DNA of 29,727 nucleotides, taken from the NCBI GenBank assembly GCA_031555615.1, contig JAVBUF010000060.1, positions 1 through 29,727 on the forward strand, given 5' to 3'. Shown here one piece after another: positions 7,992 through 15,984 of this stretch. The notes beneath the pieces are model-generated. The model had not been told where the DNA came from and ran no database searches. It was given only the letters and a program-made list of their open reading frames with translations. The translations under genes were made by a program, and so were the position numbers. The DNA is from UBA935 sp031555615. Lineage in GTDB: Bacteria > Bacillota > Clostridia > Lachnospirales > Lachnospiraceae. Numbering within the stretch: the first letter of the stretch is position 1; every line of letters begins with the position of its first letter.

Positions 7992-8013
7992 GCCATACAG
8001 AATGTGATACATT
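7985..8013 (+). promoter_or_regulatory. Promoter of the soluble hybrid kinase
   Basis: TTGTAA (7985-7990) is followed after 17 bases by TACATT (8008-8013). It shares most of its -35 box with the divergent minus-strand promoter, so both cannot easily be occupied by polymerase at once. Confidence 0.6.
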
Positions 8014-8065
8014 AAATTTACACCTATTTTTTATAAGCAGGAATTTGATAACAGGAGAACAATAT

Positions 8066-10462
8066 ATGAAGAATCTTTCCGATTTTACTCCCGCACCTTC
8101 TTGGCTTTCAGCATATGATAAACTGGGAATGCCTGTTTATATTATTGATGAGGAAACTTTCACCTTATTATATCTGAATAAGGCTGTGCAAAAAACAGTT
8201 GGAAACCCGCTTGGCCAAACATGCTACCAAAGTTTGTGCGGACGGGATGCACCTTGTCCCGGATGTCCGGATACAAAAGAGCTTGATCCCAATGGGGAAT
8301 ATACCCTTTCCACGAATCACTTCAATCCTCATACACAACATTATTATAATGTTTCAATATGTTTAATCGACTGGCCGAACGGAAAAAAAGCCCGTTTATG
8401 TATGCCGGTGGAAAATTCCGAACTGATTGAGCTAAAACAACAGTTCTCCATCCATGAAGCCATTATTGATTCGGCAAATATGTTCTTCTTTGCGATTGAT
8501 GCCGATTGCCGTATCCTCTATGTTAATAATCTGTTTCGTACGATTACCGGCAGGCCACTTGAAATCGGCCAGAAGCTGCCGGTTGAGTCCCTTTATATAC
8601 AAAAAGATGTGGATGGCTTTTTCGACAACGTTTTTCCGCAGGTTTTGGCTGGAAACACCCTTAACGGCGAAGTCAATTTAATCGATTTCAACGGTGAAAA
8701 AGTTCCCCTGCGTTATTCTTCTTTTCCGGTCAGGGATGAACGGGGAAATATTTTCGCATATGCAACTATTGGGGAAGATATCTCTGAAGAGAAAAAACAC
8801 CTGCGTTCGTTAGAATTTTTATCACAATTTGCTATTCCATTTGCAAAACCAAATAAATTTTCAGATTTGATGAACTTTGCCCTAAAGCAGCTGGAAGACC
8901 TGCTTCATACCGAACGTATCTACATGTATGATATTCATATGCCGGAACAGGAGCTGGTACTGACCTTTGAGCAAATCCGTTATCAGGATTTTGAAAGTAC
9001 GGTTGGACTCATTTTCCCCTTTGCACTGGTTCAAGATATCATGGATGATTTGAAACATATGCCTTATTTGCTATACAACGATGTCCGTGCCCATTATGAC
9101 AAGTATCCCTACCTGGACTTTGGGGCGGTCAGTTCTTTGTACATGCCCTTGTCTGTTGATGGTAATCTGATGGGCTTTATTAACTTTCTGACCGTAAAAA
9201 AGCAAGCCCATTGGACTCCTGAAGAATGTCATCTGGCCCTCACAGCCTGTTCCATTATGGCTGGAGCAATCGCACTCCATAAGGGTGCTGCAGCCCTGAA
9301 AAAGGCAACCACCGAAGCACAAAATGCCAATCAGGCCAAAAGCTTGTTTCTTTCCAATATGAGCCATGAAATCAGAACGCCTTTGAATGCGATTATCGGC
9401 ATGGCGCAGATTGCGAAGCGAACTGCCGCTAATAGCCATTCTGATATTACAAAACCGGTAAATGAAATTCTTTCCGCTTCCGACCATTTATTATCTCTGC
9501 TGAATGATGTGCTTGATATGTCCAAAATTGAATCCGGCAAATTAACCATTGCCGATGATCCTTTTCTTCTTACCTCCGCCATCCAGGATGTCGAATATAT
9601 CATTGGTCCCAAGAGTGTCGAATCAGGTGTTCATTTTTCCATTGATTCCGATGACTTGACAGAGATTTTGGTGCTGGGTGATAAGCTGCGGCTCAAACAG
9701 ATATTGATTAATTTACTGGGGAATGCTGTTAAATTCACTCCCAAAGACGGACATACTGATTTCATTATCCGCATACTGGAAAAAAGCGTTGATGCCATTA
9801 CCGTCTCCTTTACTGTAAAAGACACCGGCATCGGTATGAATAAAAATCAGTTATCCAAATTATTCGTTCCCTTTCAACAGGGAAATCCAAGTATTGCCGG
9901 ACAATACGGCGGCACCGGTTTAGGACTTGCTATCAGTCAGAGTTTTGTCCAAAAGATGGGCGGAACTATTCAGGTTCAAAGCAAACCTAATGTTGGCTCT
10001 GTATTTTCTTTCTGCCTGACTTTTCCTTTAACCACACCGGAAGTAATGGCCGCATCTTGTGCCACTCCGCCAACAATCCTCGATTTATCTGGTAAACGCA
10101 TTCTTGTTGTTGAAGATATCGGTATCAATCGTGAAATCATCATTGAACTATTGTCTGATACAAATGCTTTATTTGAAGAGGCTCAAAACGGAGCGGAGGC
10201 TTTATCCATGTTCTCTTCCTCCGCACCCGGATACTATAACTGTATTCTGATGGATATTCAGATGCCCATTATGGACGGTTACGAAGCCACACGGCGTATT
10301 CGGGCTCTGAAACGTGAGGATGCCCGGAGCGTATCGATCATTGCCATGACCGCAAATGCCTATCAGGAGGATGTCCATGCTGCCCTTGCTTCCGGAATGA
10401 ATGCTCATATTGCCAAGCCCATTTCGATCGGACGGCTGATACAGCTTCTGGAAAAAATATAA
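8066..10462 (+). CDS. Soluble PAS-PAS-GAF hybrid histidine kinase with receiver
   Basis: The protein has 798 residues from the ATG at 8066, chosen because AGGAGA (8053-8058) is correctly spaced; a TTG seven codons upstream is not. There are no membrane helices, so it is a cytoplasmic sensor. Domains in order: PAS1 (~20-115) with four cysteines at 53, 58, 64 and 67, PAS2 (~132-245), a GAF-like domain (~248-405), HisKA with His434 (SNMSHEIRTPLN), HATPase (N-box NLLGNAVKF, DTGIGM, GGTGLGLAI), and a receiver (~676-798) with Asp730 in ILMDIQMP. The CX4CX5CX2C cluster in PAS1 may bind metal or sense redox; that is inference. Like its divergent neighbour it lacks an output domain. A perfect palindromic terminator follows at 10479-10505. 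Confidence 0.93.
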   Translation: MKNLSDFTPAPSWLSAYDKLGMPVYIIDEETFTLLYLNKAVQKTVGNPLGQTCYQSLCGRDAPCPGCPDTKELDPNGEYTLSTNHFNPHTQHYYNVSICLIDWPNGKKARLCMPVENSELIELKQQFSIHEAIIDSANMFFFAIDADCRILYVNNLFRTITGRPLEIGQKLPVESLYIQKDVDGFFDNVFPQVLAGNTLNGEVNLIDFNGEKVPLRYSSFPVRDERGNIFAYATIGEDISEEKKHLRSLEFLSQFAIPFAKPNKFSDLMNFALKQLEDLLHTERIYMYDIHMPEQELVLTFEQIRYQDFESTVGLIFPFALVQDIMDDLKHMPYLLYNDVRAHYDKYPYLDFGAVSSLYMPLSVDGNLMGFINFLTVKKQAHWTPEECHLALTACSIMAGAIALHKGAAALKKATTEAQNANQAKSLFLSNMSHEIRTPLNAIIGMAQIAKRTAANSHSDITKPVNEILSASDHLLSLLNDVLDMSKIESGKLTIADDPFLLTSAIQDVEYIIGPKSVESGVHFSIDSDDLTEILVLGDKLRLKQILINLLGNAVKFTPKDGHTDFIIRILEKSVDAITVSFTVKDTGIGMNKNQLSKLFVPFQQGNPSIAGQYGGTGLGLAISQSFVQKMGGTIQVQSKPNVGSVFSFCLTFPLTTPEVMAASCATPPTILDLSGKRILVVEDIGINREIIIELLSDTNALFEEAQNGAEALSMFSSSAPGYYNCILMDIQMPIMDGYEATRRIRALKREDARSVSIIAMTANAYQEDVHAALASGMNAHIAKPISIGRLIQLLEKI

Positions 10463-10478
10463 TCCCTTAACTGTAATG

Positions 10479-10505
10479 AAAGAGCATCCCGCGGGATGCT
10501 CTTTT
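10479..10505 (+). terminator. Intrinsic terminator between convergent genes
   Basis: A perfect 26-base palindrome (arms AAAGAGCATCCC and GGGATGCTCTTT around GC) lies 17 bases after the hybrid kinase stop, and the downstream arm ends in a T-run. It mainly terminates the plus-strand kinase transcript. The converging coiled-coil gene ends 11 bases beyond, so it may serve both strands, but the T-run on the minus strand is shorter. Confidence 0.8.
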
Positions 10506-10515
10506 AAAAAAAACA

Positions 10516-10896
10516 TTATGATATTTTCTGTAATTTTTCGCTATGATCGCTTACTACTTGCTTTAATAATTTGATATCCTCCTGCATGGCTTCATAGCCT
10601 TCAACACTATTTTTATATCTGTCATAGGTTGAAACATAGCACGCTTCAATTGTTTTTAAACGAGGTATAATATTATTTTCGTTATCTAATTTTAACAATA
10701 AGACATCATGCTTTACTTCAGCGATATCTTGCTTTATCTCAGCAATATCTTGCTTTACTTCAGCGATATCTTGCTTTACTTCAGAGATATCGCTCTTTAT
10801 TTCGCTTCGCAAAGCACCAATTTCTCTATCAAGCTTTTCGTCAAGCTTTTCATCCAGCATACTTGATATTGCCAATAATAACTCGTTATCGGTCAA
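10516..10896 (-). CDS. Small coiled-coil protein with heptad repeats, downstream of ssrA
   Basis: This 126-residue soluble protein is almost entirely helical. Residues ~15-65 contain consecutive seven-residue units of the type (S/A)E(V/I)KQDI, a near-perfect heptad coiled coil of acidic and basic residues; a second helical region follows after a break around residues 70-95. The start is a TTG, well supported by AGGAGG 7 bases upstream. It has no catalytic motif and no membrane segment. It begins 53 bases after the 3' end of tmRNA on the same strand with no terminator between, so it may be transcribed by read-through from the ssrA promoter; a weak TATAAA nearby is an alternative. Similar short repeat coiled-coil proteins are common in Clostridia without known role. 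No function is proposed. Confidence 0.8.
   Translation of the reverse strand: MTDNELLLAISSMLDEKLDEKLDREIGALRSEIKSDISEVKQDIAEVKQDIAEIKQDIAEVKHDVLLLKLDNENNIIPRLKTIEACYVSTYDRYKNSVEGYEAMQEDIKLLKQVVSDHSEKLQKIS
10707..10805. repeat. Tandem 21-bp repeat inside the coiled-coil gene
   Basis: Four full units of 21 bp (10707-10727, 10728-10748, 10749-10769, 10770-10790) and a diverged fifth partial unit (to 10805) are in register with the codons. Units 1, 3 and 4 differ at only a few positions. Each encodes one heptad, so unit gain or loss would lengthen or shorten the coiled coil without a frameshift. Confidence 0.9.
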
Positions 10897-10949
10897 GCTT
10901 TTCCCTCCTTTTATTTATAATCACCCCAAACCCTTTTCAATAACCAAAA

Positions 10950-11296
10950 TGGATTAGGCGGGAGTCGAACCCGCGTCCAAAGACCCATTCCCTGTCCTTC
11001 TACTATCATAGTCGATTATTTCGGGTTATCCCACATTCCCTCCTGTATCAGGAAACCGACACCCCGATACATTCAGTAGCTTCATACTACGCCCTCAGGG
11101 GCAAAGCTTAGCCTGAGTCGTTTCCTACATAGTCGATGCCCGGTTCTTAACGTGTAGGTGCACTAAGTCGGACAGCTGCCATTAGGCAGCGTAAGCTAAA
11201 TTATCTTCAGCGTTTATATTTATTGTTGCGATTTGACGCATCGCCTGCGGATAGCTTCTCCAGCTGCAAGACCCCTGTCGAAACCTTTACTAACCC
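10950..11296 (-). ncRNA. ssrA: Transfer-messenger RNA (tmRNA)
   Basis: This one-piece tmRNA of about 347 bases rescues ribosomes stalled on broken mRNAs by adding a degradation tag. The 5' acceptor strand GGGTTAG (11296-11290) pairs with the 3' strand CTAATCC (10957-10951), with one G-U. The T arm is seen as GCGGG-TTCGACT-CCCGC, and the conserved 5' element GGTTTCGACAGGGG is present. The tag frame is at 11229-11182: resume codon GCA, then 14 more codons, then TAA, encoding ATINI followed by NAEDNLAYAA. The stop sits in the loop of a perfect stem (11175-11190), as in other tmRNAs. The terminal CCA is not fully encoded. A strong promoter lies immediately upstream, and smpB is the next gene upstream, a conserved arrangement. 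Confidence 0.95.
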
Positions 11297-11308
11297 TTAG
11301 CAATAACT

Positions 11309-11337
11309 ATTGTACCAAATATATTGTAAAAATACAA
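11309..11337 (-). promoter_or_regulatory. Promoter of ssrA
   Basis: On the minus strand TTGTAT (11332-11337) is separated by 17 bases from TACAAT (11309-11314), placing the start of transcription a few bases before the mature 5' end of tmRNA at 11296. This gives ssrA a promoter independent of smpB. Confidence 0.8.
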
Positions 11338-11366
11338 CCACGCCAGCCTATAAAAACGATATAAAT

Positions 11367-11834
11367 TCATCCGCGGATTTTCATTTTTAAATCTTTTTCC
11401 GCTTCTCTTTTTTGATCCTTACGGGCAATATCCTGACGTTTATCGTAAAGTTTCTTACCTTTTGCCAGGCCGATCTCCACCTTGGCCCGCCCATCTTTAA
11501 AGTATACCTGCAAAGGCACCAGTGTATACCCCTTTTCAGCAATATTTCCGGTGAGTTTATGAATCTGCTGCTTATGAAGCAGGAGTTTTTTTACCCGCAA
11601 CGGATCCTTATTGAAAATATTACCTTTTTCATAGGGACTGACATGCATACCATAGACAAATATCTCGCCCCCATCGATCCTGATAAATGCTTCCTTAATA
11701 CTGCACTTCCCCAGCCGAAGAGACTTTACCTCCGTACCATGCAGCACAATACCTGCTTCATATTTCTCTTCAATAAAATAGTCATGGTAAGCCTTTTTGT
11801 TATTGGCCACCAGCTTCATTGCTTCCTTTGCCAT
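11367..11834 (-). CDS. smpB: SsrA-binding protein SmpB
   Basis: This 155-residue RNA-binding protein is the obligatory partner of tmRNA in trans-translation; it places tmRNA in the empty A site of stalled ribosomes. It has the full family length and motifs: N-terminal NKKAYHDYFIEEKYEAGIVL, GTEVKSLR, the HVSPYEKGN loop, and GLAKGKKLYDKR before the basic C-terminal tail that reads the mRNA channel (ending REAEKDLKMKIRG). It starts 3 bases after the rnr stop, with the ribosome binding site GAGGAC formed by the last codons of rnr, so the two are coupled. The tmRNA gene follows 70 bases downstream. Confidence 0.98.
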   Translation of the reverse strand: MAKEAMKLVANNKKAYHDYFIEEKYEAGIVLHGTEVKSLRLGKCSIKEAFIRIDGGEIFVYGMHVSPYEKGNIFNKDPLRVKKLLLHKQQIHKLTGNIAEKGYTLVPLQVYFKDGRAKVEIGLAKGKKLYDKRQDIARKDQKREAEKDLKMKIRG

Positions 11835-11837
11835 GGT

Positions 11838-14006
11838 TTAGTCCTCGTCTTCATTCCAGAGAGAAAAATCAATCGTTCTCTCCCATTTATCGGCATTTTT
11901 TACCTTTATCTTTATCTTTTGCCCCAACTGAAATGTGCGGCCGGTTTCCTTTCCCACCATTTCATATGACTGTTCATCATAATAGTAATAATCTCCTGCC
12001 AGGGATGCCACATGAATCATGCCTTCAATGGTATTGGGAAGTTCCACATAAATCCCCCAGCCGGTAATACCGGAAATAATTCCGTCATAAACTTCGCCGA
12101 TATGAGCTGCCATATACTCTGTTTTCTTCAGCTTATCCACTTCCCGCTCAGCTTCATCCGCACGACGTTCCCGGTCTGAAGATTGTTTGGCTACCTGAGC
12201 CAGAATCCCGCGATAGTGTTCGATCCTGTTTTCCTTTAAACGCCCCCGCAGCTGTTCCTTAATAATGCGGTGAATCTGCAAATCCGGATAGCGGCGAATG
12301 GGGGACGTGAAATGGCAGTAATAAGGACATGCCAAGCCAAAATGACCGGTACAGTCTTCTGAATACTGGGCCCGCTTCATACTTCTCAAGGCCAGCCGGC
12401 TGATCATTGCTTCCTGAGGGGTTCCTTCAATCCTGGCCAACAGCTTCTGGACTTCCTTGGGGTGTATCTCTTCTCTGGATATCTTAAGGCTGTATCCAAA
12501 GTTGTGGATAAAAACGCCTAACTGCTGAATTTTTTCCGGATCGGGATTATCATGGGTCCGGTACACAAAGGGCAATTCCAGCCAGTAAAAATGCTGAGCT
12601 ACGGTTTCATTGGCCATCAGCATAAATTCCTCGATGATTTTCGTTGCCGTATTGCTTTCATAGGGTTTTACATCGATCGGTTCGCCTTCCGGTGTGAGCA
12701 GAATCTTGCTCTCCGGAAAATCAAAATCAATGGAGCCCCTTTTTTTTCTTTTCTTTCTTAAAATTGCCGCCAATTCTTCCATCTGGAGAAACATCGTGTA
12801 AAAATCCTTATATTCCGTGATCCGGTCCGGATTCTTATCTTCCAGGATTTCCCGGACAGCATTGTAAGACATCCGCTGATCCACCCTGATAACCGTCTCC
12901 GCCAGTTCATAATCCAATACCTCCCCCTGGGGTGAAAGCAGCATGATGCAGCTTAAAGCCAGGCGGTCCATTCCGGCATTCAGGGAACAGATCCCATTGG
13001 ATAAGGTATGAGGCAGCATGGGAATCACCCGGTCCACCAGATAAACACTGGTTCCCCGATTTAAGGCTTCCCGGTCTAATGCTGAGTTTTCCTGAACGTA
13101 ATTGGTTACATCGGCGATGTGAACTCCCAACCGGTAGTTCTCACCTTCCATGGTGACACTGACCGCATCGTCCAGATCCTTAGCATCCTCACCGTCAATG
13201 GTTACCATGCGAACATCCCGTAAATCTTTACGGCCTTCCCGGTCAGCATCGGATACATCTCCGGCAACTCTCTCTGCCTGATTCAGGACCTTTTCTTCAA
13301 ATTCCTCAGGCAGCCCAAAGGCTTTAACGATGGACAGGATATCTACACCGGGATCATTTATATGGCCTAATATTTCCACCACCCGTCCTTCGGGGCTTCT
13401 TTTGTCATCGCCGTAATCAGTCAATTCCACCACTACTTTATGTCCGTCCACAGCACCTTTAGAACAACCTGCGGGGATAAAAATATCAGTGGACATTTTG
13501 GTATTATCAGGAACCACAAATCCAAAATTCTGAGACTTTTCAAATACTCCCACAATTCGTTCCGTAGCACGTTCAATGACCTTCACAATCCGAGCTTCCT
13601 GACGCTTGCCCTGGCGCAGGGAATCCATTAATTCTACCTGAACGATATCCTTATGAAAGGCCCCGTTTATCTTTCCTTCGGGAATAAAAAGGTCATCCTC
13701 CCGGCCTTCTATTTCCACAAATCCAAAACCCCGGGGATTGCTGATAAATTTACCCACCAGGTCCCCGTTTCCTGATTCGGTGGCTGCTTTGACTGCCGGT
13801 TCCGGCTTACTGTATTTGCCTCGTTTGGAAATCTGCAGTTTTCCTTCCGTTAACAGTTCCTCCAAGATCTGCTTCAAGACTGGACGATCTTCCGGCTTCA
13901 CCTGTAAAAAGACGGCCAGTTCTTTTTCTTTCATGGGCACATACAATTCTTCCTGTACCAATTTACAGATTAAATTTTTACGTTGTTTGATTTCTTCTCT
14001 ATTCAT
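11838..14006 (-). CDS. rnr: Ribonuclease R
   Basis: This 3'-to-5' exoribonuclease degrades structured RNA and, together with tmRNA and SmpB, defective mRNA. From the ATG at 14006 it has 722 residues: an N-terminal winged helix (~10-60), two cold-shock-type OB domains (GKFISNPRGFGFVEIEG and GVFEKSQNFGFV), the RNB catalytic domain with the magnesium-binding aspartates in DGEDAKDLDDAV, and a C-terminal S1 domain (~625-715) ending in an acidic tail. I chose 14006 because AGGA lies 5 bases upstream; an in-frame ATG at 14027 lacks a ribosome binding site but cannot be excluded. A hairpin terminator separates it from secG, so expression probably depends on read-through or an unseen promoter. Confidence 0.97.
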   Translation of the reverse strand: MNREEIKQRKNLICKLVQEELYVPMKEKELAVFLQVKPEDRPVLKQILEELLTEGKLQISKRGKYSKPEPAVKAATESGNGDLVGKFISNPRGFGFVEIEGREDDLFIPEGKINGAFHKDIVQVELMDSLRQGKRQEARIVKVIERATERIVGVFEKSQNFGFVVPDNTKMSTDIFIPAGCSKGAVDGHKVVVELTDYGDDKRSPEGRVVEILGHINDPGVDILSIVKAFGLPEEFEEKVLNQAERVAGDVSDADREGRKDLRDVRMVTIDGEDAKDLDDAVSVTMEGENYRLGVHIADVTNYVQENSALDREALNRGTSVYLVDRVIPMLPHTLSNGICSLNAGMDRLALSCIMLLSPQGEVLDYELAETVIRVDQRMSYNAVREILEDKNPDRITEYKDFYTMFLQMEELAAILRKKRKKRGSIDFDFPESKILLTPEGEPIDVKPYESNTATKIIEEFMLMANETVAQHFYWLELPFVYRTHDNPDPEKIQQLGVFIHNFGYSLKISREEIHPKEVQKLLARIEGTPQEAMISRLALRSMKRAQYSEDCTGHFGLACPYYCHFTSPIRRYPDLQIHRIIKEQLRGRLKENRIEHYRGILAQVAKQSSDRERRADEAEREVDKLKKTEYMAAHIGEVYDGIISGITGWGIYVELPNTIEGMIHVASLAGDYYYYDEQSYEMVGKETGRTFQLGQKIKIKVKNADKWERTIDFSLWNEDED

Positions 14007-14039
14007 ACACTTCCTATTCTGATTCATTTCAATAATGTT

Positions 14040-14070
14040 AAAAAAAGCACCCTTTTACAAGAGTGCTTTT
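14040..14070 (-). terminator. Intrinsic terminator after secG
   Basis: On the minus strand AAAAGCACTC pairs with GGGTGCTTTT (one G-T pair) around a 9-base loop and is followed by a T-run. It lies between the secG stop and the rnr start. Because rnr shows no clear promoter of its own, it could act as an attenuator letting part of the secG transcript continue. Confidence 0.75.
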
Positions 14071-14080
14071 CGTTCAAATC

Positions 14081-14320
14081 TTAAAAAACATTAAGGTTTA
14101 AAACAATCGCAAGAAACAGAAATCCGATGGCCAGATACTTGGTTACCTTCACAAGGGTTCCTTCCATGGAACGTCCCTTATTCTTACCCCAGTATGACTC
14201 AGCAGCACCGCTGATGGATCCCAGACCTGCTTGTTTACCCTCTTGCAACAATACCAGCACTACTAATGCAAGGCATATGATTATAAATATAATTGTTAAT
14301 ATTATTCTTAATACTGCCAT
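14081..14320 (-). CDS. secG: Preprotein translocase subunit SecG
   Basis: This small membrane subunit of the SecYEG translocon has 79 residues from the ATG at 14320. That start is fixed by GGAGGT just upstream; the longer frame's leader residues are encoded by the ribosome binding site itself. It has two membrane helices (~3-25 and ~55-77) flanking the conserved cytoplasmic loop LLQEGKQAGLGSISGAAESYWGKNKG, the signature of SecG. The order secG, rnr, smpB, ssrA is widely conserved in Firmicutes. A promoter lies at 14375-14403 and a terminator directly follows the gene. Confidence 0.97.
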   Translation of the reverse strand: MAVLRIILTIIFIIICLALVVLVLLQEGKQAGLGSISGAAESYWGKNKGRSMEGTLVKVTKYLAIGFLFLAIVLNLNVF

Positions 14321-14374
14321 AATTACCTCCATGCATAACTGCTCCGATTACACCTTTGGTGTCAAGCAGAACTT

Positions 14375-14403
14375 ATTGTATCATAAGTTCTTACAGATTA
14401 CAA
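14375..14403 (-). promoter_or_regulatory. Promoter of secG
   Basis: TTGTAA (14398-14403) and TACAAT (14375-14380) on the minus strand have a 17-base spacer. The leader then contains a small hairpin ACACC-AAA-GGTGT (14351-14363). Confidence 0.7.
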
Positions 14404-14417
14404 GCAAATTTTCAAAA

Positions 14418-14453
14418 CTATTGCCAACCACTATTGCCAACCTATTGTACCGG
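14418..14453. repeat. Short direct repeat at the end of the lysozyme gene
   Basis: CTATTGCCAACC occurs twice (14418-14429 and 14431-14442), then a partial copy CTATTGTACC overlaps the lysozyme stop codon. It looks like small slippage duplications of the gene's end; no function is evident. Confidence 0.6.
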
Positions 14454-15866
14454 TGGGACTGCTTCCGGTGCCGCTGGTTCCGGTGCCGGTTTAACTGTTG
14501 CCGCGCCCTGTTCATCCAGAACATAGGTAACCCCCTCCAGTACAATCTCCTGGTTTCTCTGTAATACACCGCTTGCATCAAAATAATAATTCTTTTTGTC
14601 GATGGGAATCAGGCCAACCACAATACGTCCTGCGGCATCCGCATAATAAGTTTTATCTTCTGTATTGATCCAGCCGAAAAGCATTTCACCGGTGGCCGGA
14701 TCATAATACCATGCCCCCTCCGGAGAGGCAAAAAGACCGGAATGCCGGACTCCATCCGCACCAAAATAATAATTCTTTTTCTGGATGGTAACCGGTCCCG
14801 TCATCATCCGGCCGTCCGTTTTATCAAAATAGTAGAATCTGCCGGCCTCATCACTATACCACTCCCGTTTCATTATTCCGTCGGCGAGGGGGTCATAGAA
14901 AAGAGTTCTGTCCTCCAGTTTAACCCACCCCACTGTTTTCGCACCTGTTGCGGAAAAATAATAATCATTGCCGCCAACCTTATATTGTCCGGTGGCGATC
15001 CTGCCGTCCTCCGGTGTCAGAAAATAAGTTCCGGTCTGGTCACCGTACCATATCCCTTTTTGCAATGTTCCTCCGCCGTCCAGATAAAAGCGGGTTCCGG
15101 CATAATCCACCCAGCCTCTTTGCATCCGCCAATTACGATAAAAGCGGGTAATTCCATTTTTATTCAGGAAGCCCTCCGGAATAATCAGGCTGGAATAATC
15201 TTTATACTGGTAGTTAAAATCAACCCTGCCGTTAAAGCCGTTGATATAAGCATGAGAAGTAGATTGCCAGAAGCTGATATTACCGCCATATTGACAGGAA
15301 TCATTATACTGAGCTACCCATTTATCATACCCCACATTACCGATTTTGCCCTCAAACCAGTTTTTGCTTGCATACACCATGGGATAATAACCGGCCGCCT
15401 CAATAACTGCGCAAAAGGCATTTGCCATTGCCGCCAGCTCTTCTTTAGAATTGCCCTTGTGAATCGAATCCTCAACATCATATACCACCGGATAATTGAC
15501 CGGATAATCATTGATCCAGCTCAATACCAGATTAGCCTCGTTAACTGCCTGCTCGACATTAGTTGCATAGGAATAAATATATACTCCGGTCCGAATACCG
15601 GCATTGTTTGCATTGGTAATGTTGGCTGTAAAATAAGGATCTACCCCGCTATTGGTACTGCCCACTTTAATAAAAGCAAATTGTACTCCTGCTCCCGCAG
15701 CTGCCTGCCAGTTCACCGCGCCATTATGCTTGGAAACATCCACCCCGGTAGCGATGGCACCGGCCGGGCTCACTGCTGCCAGCGACGAAACTGCCGGTAA
15801 CATACTCAAGGCTCCTGCAACCGCAACCGCTGCACAGGCTCTGGATAATTTACGAAACACTGTCAT
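14442..15866 (-). CDS. Secreted GH25 lysozyme with cell-wall-binding repeats
   Basis: This extracellular muramidase cleaves the N-acetylmuramyl-N-acetylglucosamine bond of peptidoglycan. It has 474 residues from the ATG at 15866, chosen for GAGAGGGA just upstream. Residues 1-31 are a signal peptide with a typical Ala-rich cleavage region. The GH25 domain (~38-215) shows GVDVSKHNG (Asp43), FAFIKVG, and the acidic pair Asp130/Glu132 in VVYDVEDS, plus a late DFNYQY. Residues ~235-455 contain about ten aromatic/glycine repeats of the choline-binding type (patterns like KNYYF...G and GWVKLEDRTLFYD), which hold the enzyme on the wall. The end is Pro/Ala-rich. A clean promoter precedes it. It may act in wall turnover or against competitors. 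Confidence 0.95.
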   Translation of the reverse strand: MTVFRKLSRACAAVAVAGALSMLPAVSSLAAVSPAGAIATGVDVSKHNGAVNWQAAAGAGVQFAFIKVGSTNSGVDPYFTANITNANNAGIRTGVYIYSYATNVEQAVNEANLVLSWINDYPVNYPVVYDVEDSIHKGNSKEELAAMANAFCAVIEAAGYYPMVYASKNWFEGKIGNVGYDKWVAQYNDSCQYGGNISFWQSTSHAYINGFNGRVDFNYQYKDYSSLIIPEGFLNKNGITRFYRNWRMQRGWVDYAGTRFYLDGGGTLQKGIWYGDQTGTYFLTPEDGRIATGQYKVGGNDYYFSATGAKTVGWVKLEDRTLFYDPLADGIMKREWYSDEAGRFYYFDKTDGRMMTGPVTIQKKNYYFGADGVRHSGLFASPEGAWYYDPATGEMLFGWINTEDKTYYADAAGRIVVGLIPIDKKNYYFDASGVLQRNQEIVLEGVTYVLDEQGAATVKPAPEPAAPEAVPPVQ

Positions 15867-15922
15867 CTTTTGTCCCTCTCTCATAAATCAGTCTTCAAAT
15901 GCTTAGAACGCATCCGCTTAAT

Positions 15923-15951
15923 ATCATAGCATAATATGAAAGAGCAGGCAA
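15923..15951 (-). promoter_or_regulatory. Promoter of the GH25 lysozyme gene
   Basis: TTGCCT (15946-15951) and TATGAT (15923-15928) on the minus strand are 17 bases apart, about 57 bases upstream of the start codon. Confidence 0.7.
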
Positions 15952-15984
15952 ACAAAATAAGCTTATTTGTTCATTATATTTTAA

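Noticed and set aside
10707..10805. Tandem repeats considered as a CRISPR array
   Set aside because: Units are contiguous with no spacers, in codon phase, and encode heptads; no cas genes are nearby.
11412..11969. A 185-codon plus-strand frame across smpB and the end of rnr
   Set aside because: Antisense to two certain genes; no homology pattern or ribosome binding site.
14742..15800. A 352-codon open frame on the plus strand opposite the lysozyme gene
   Set aside because: It lies antisense to the repeat-rich GH25 gene, has no ribosome binding site, and its composition (Ile/Pro/His-rich) reflects the opposite strand's aromatic and glycine codons.
15955..15968. AT-rich palindrome AAATAAGCTTATTT downstream of enolase
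   Set aside because: Low stability and no distinct T-run; may contribute to termination but cannot be supported as such.
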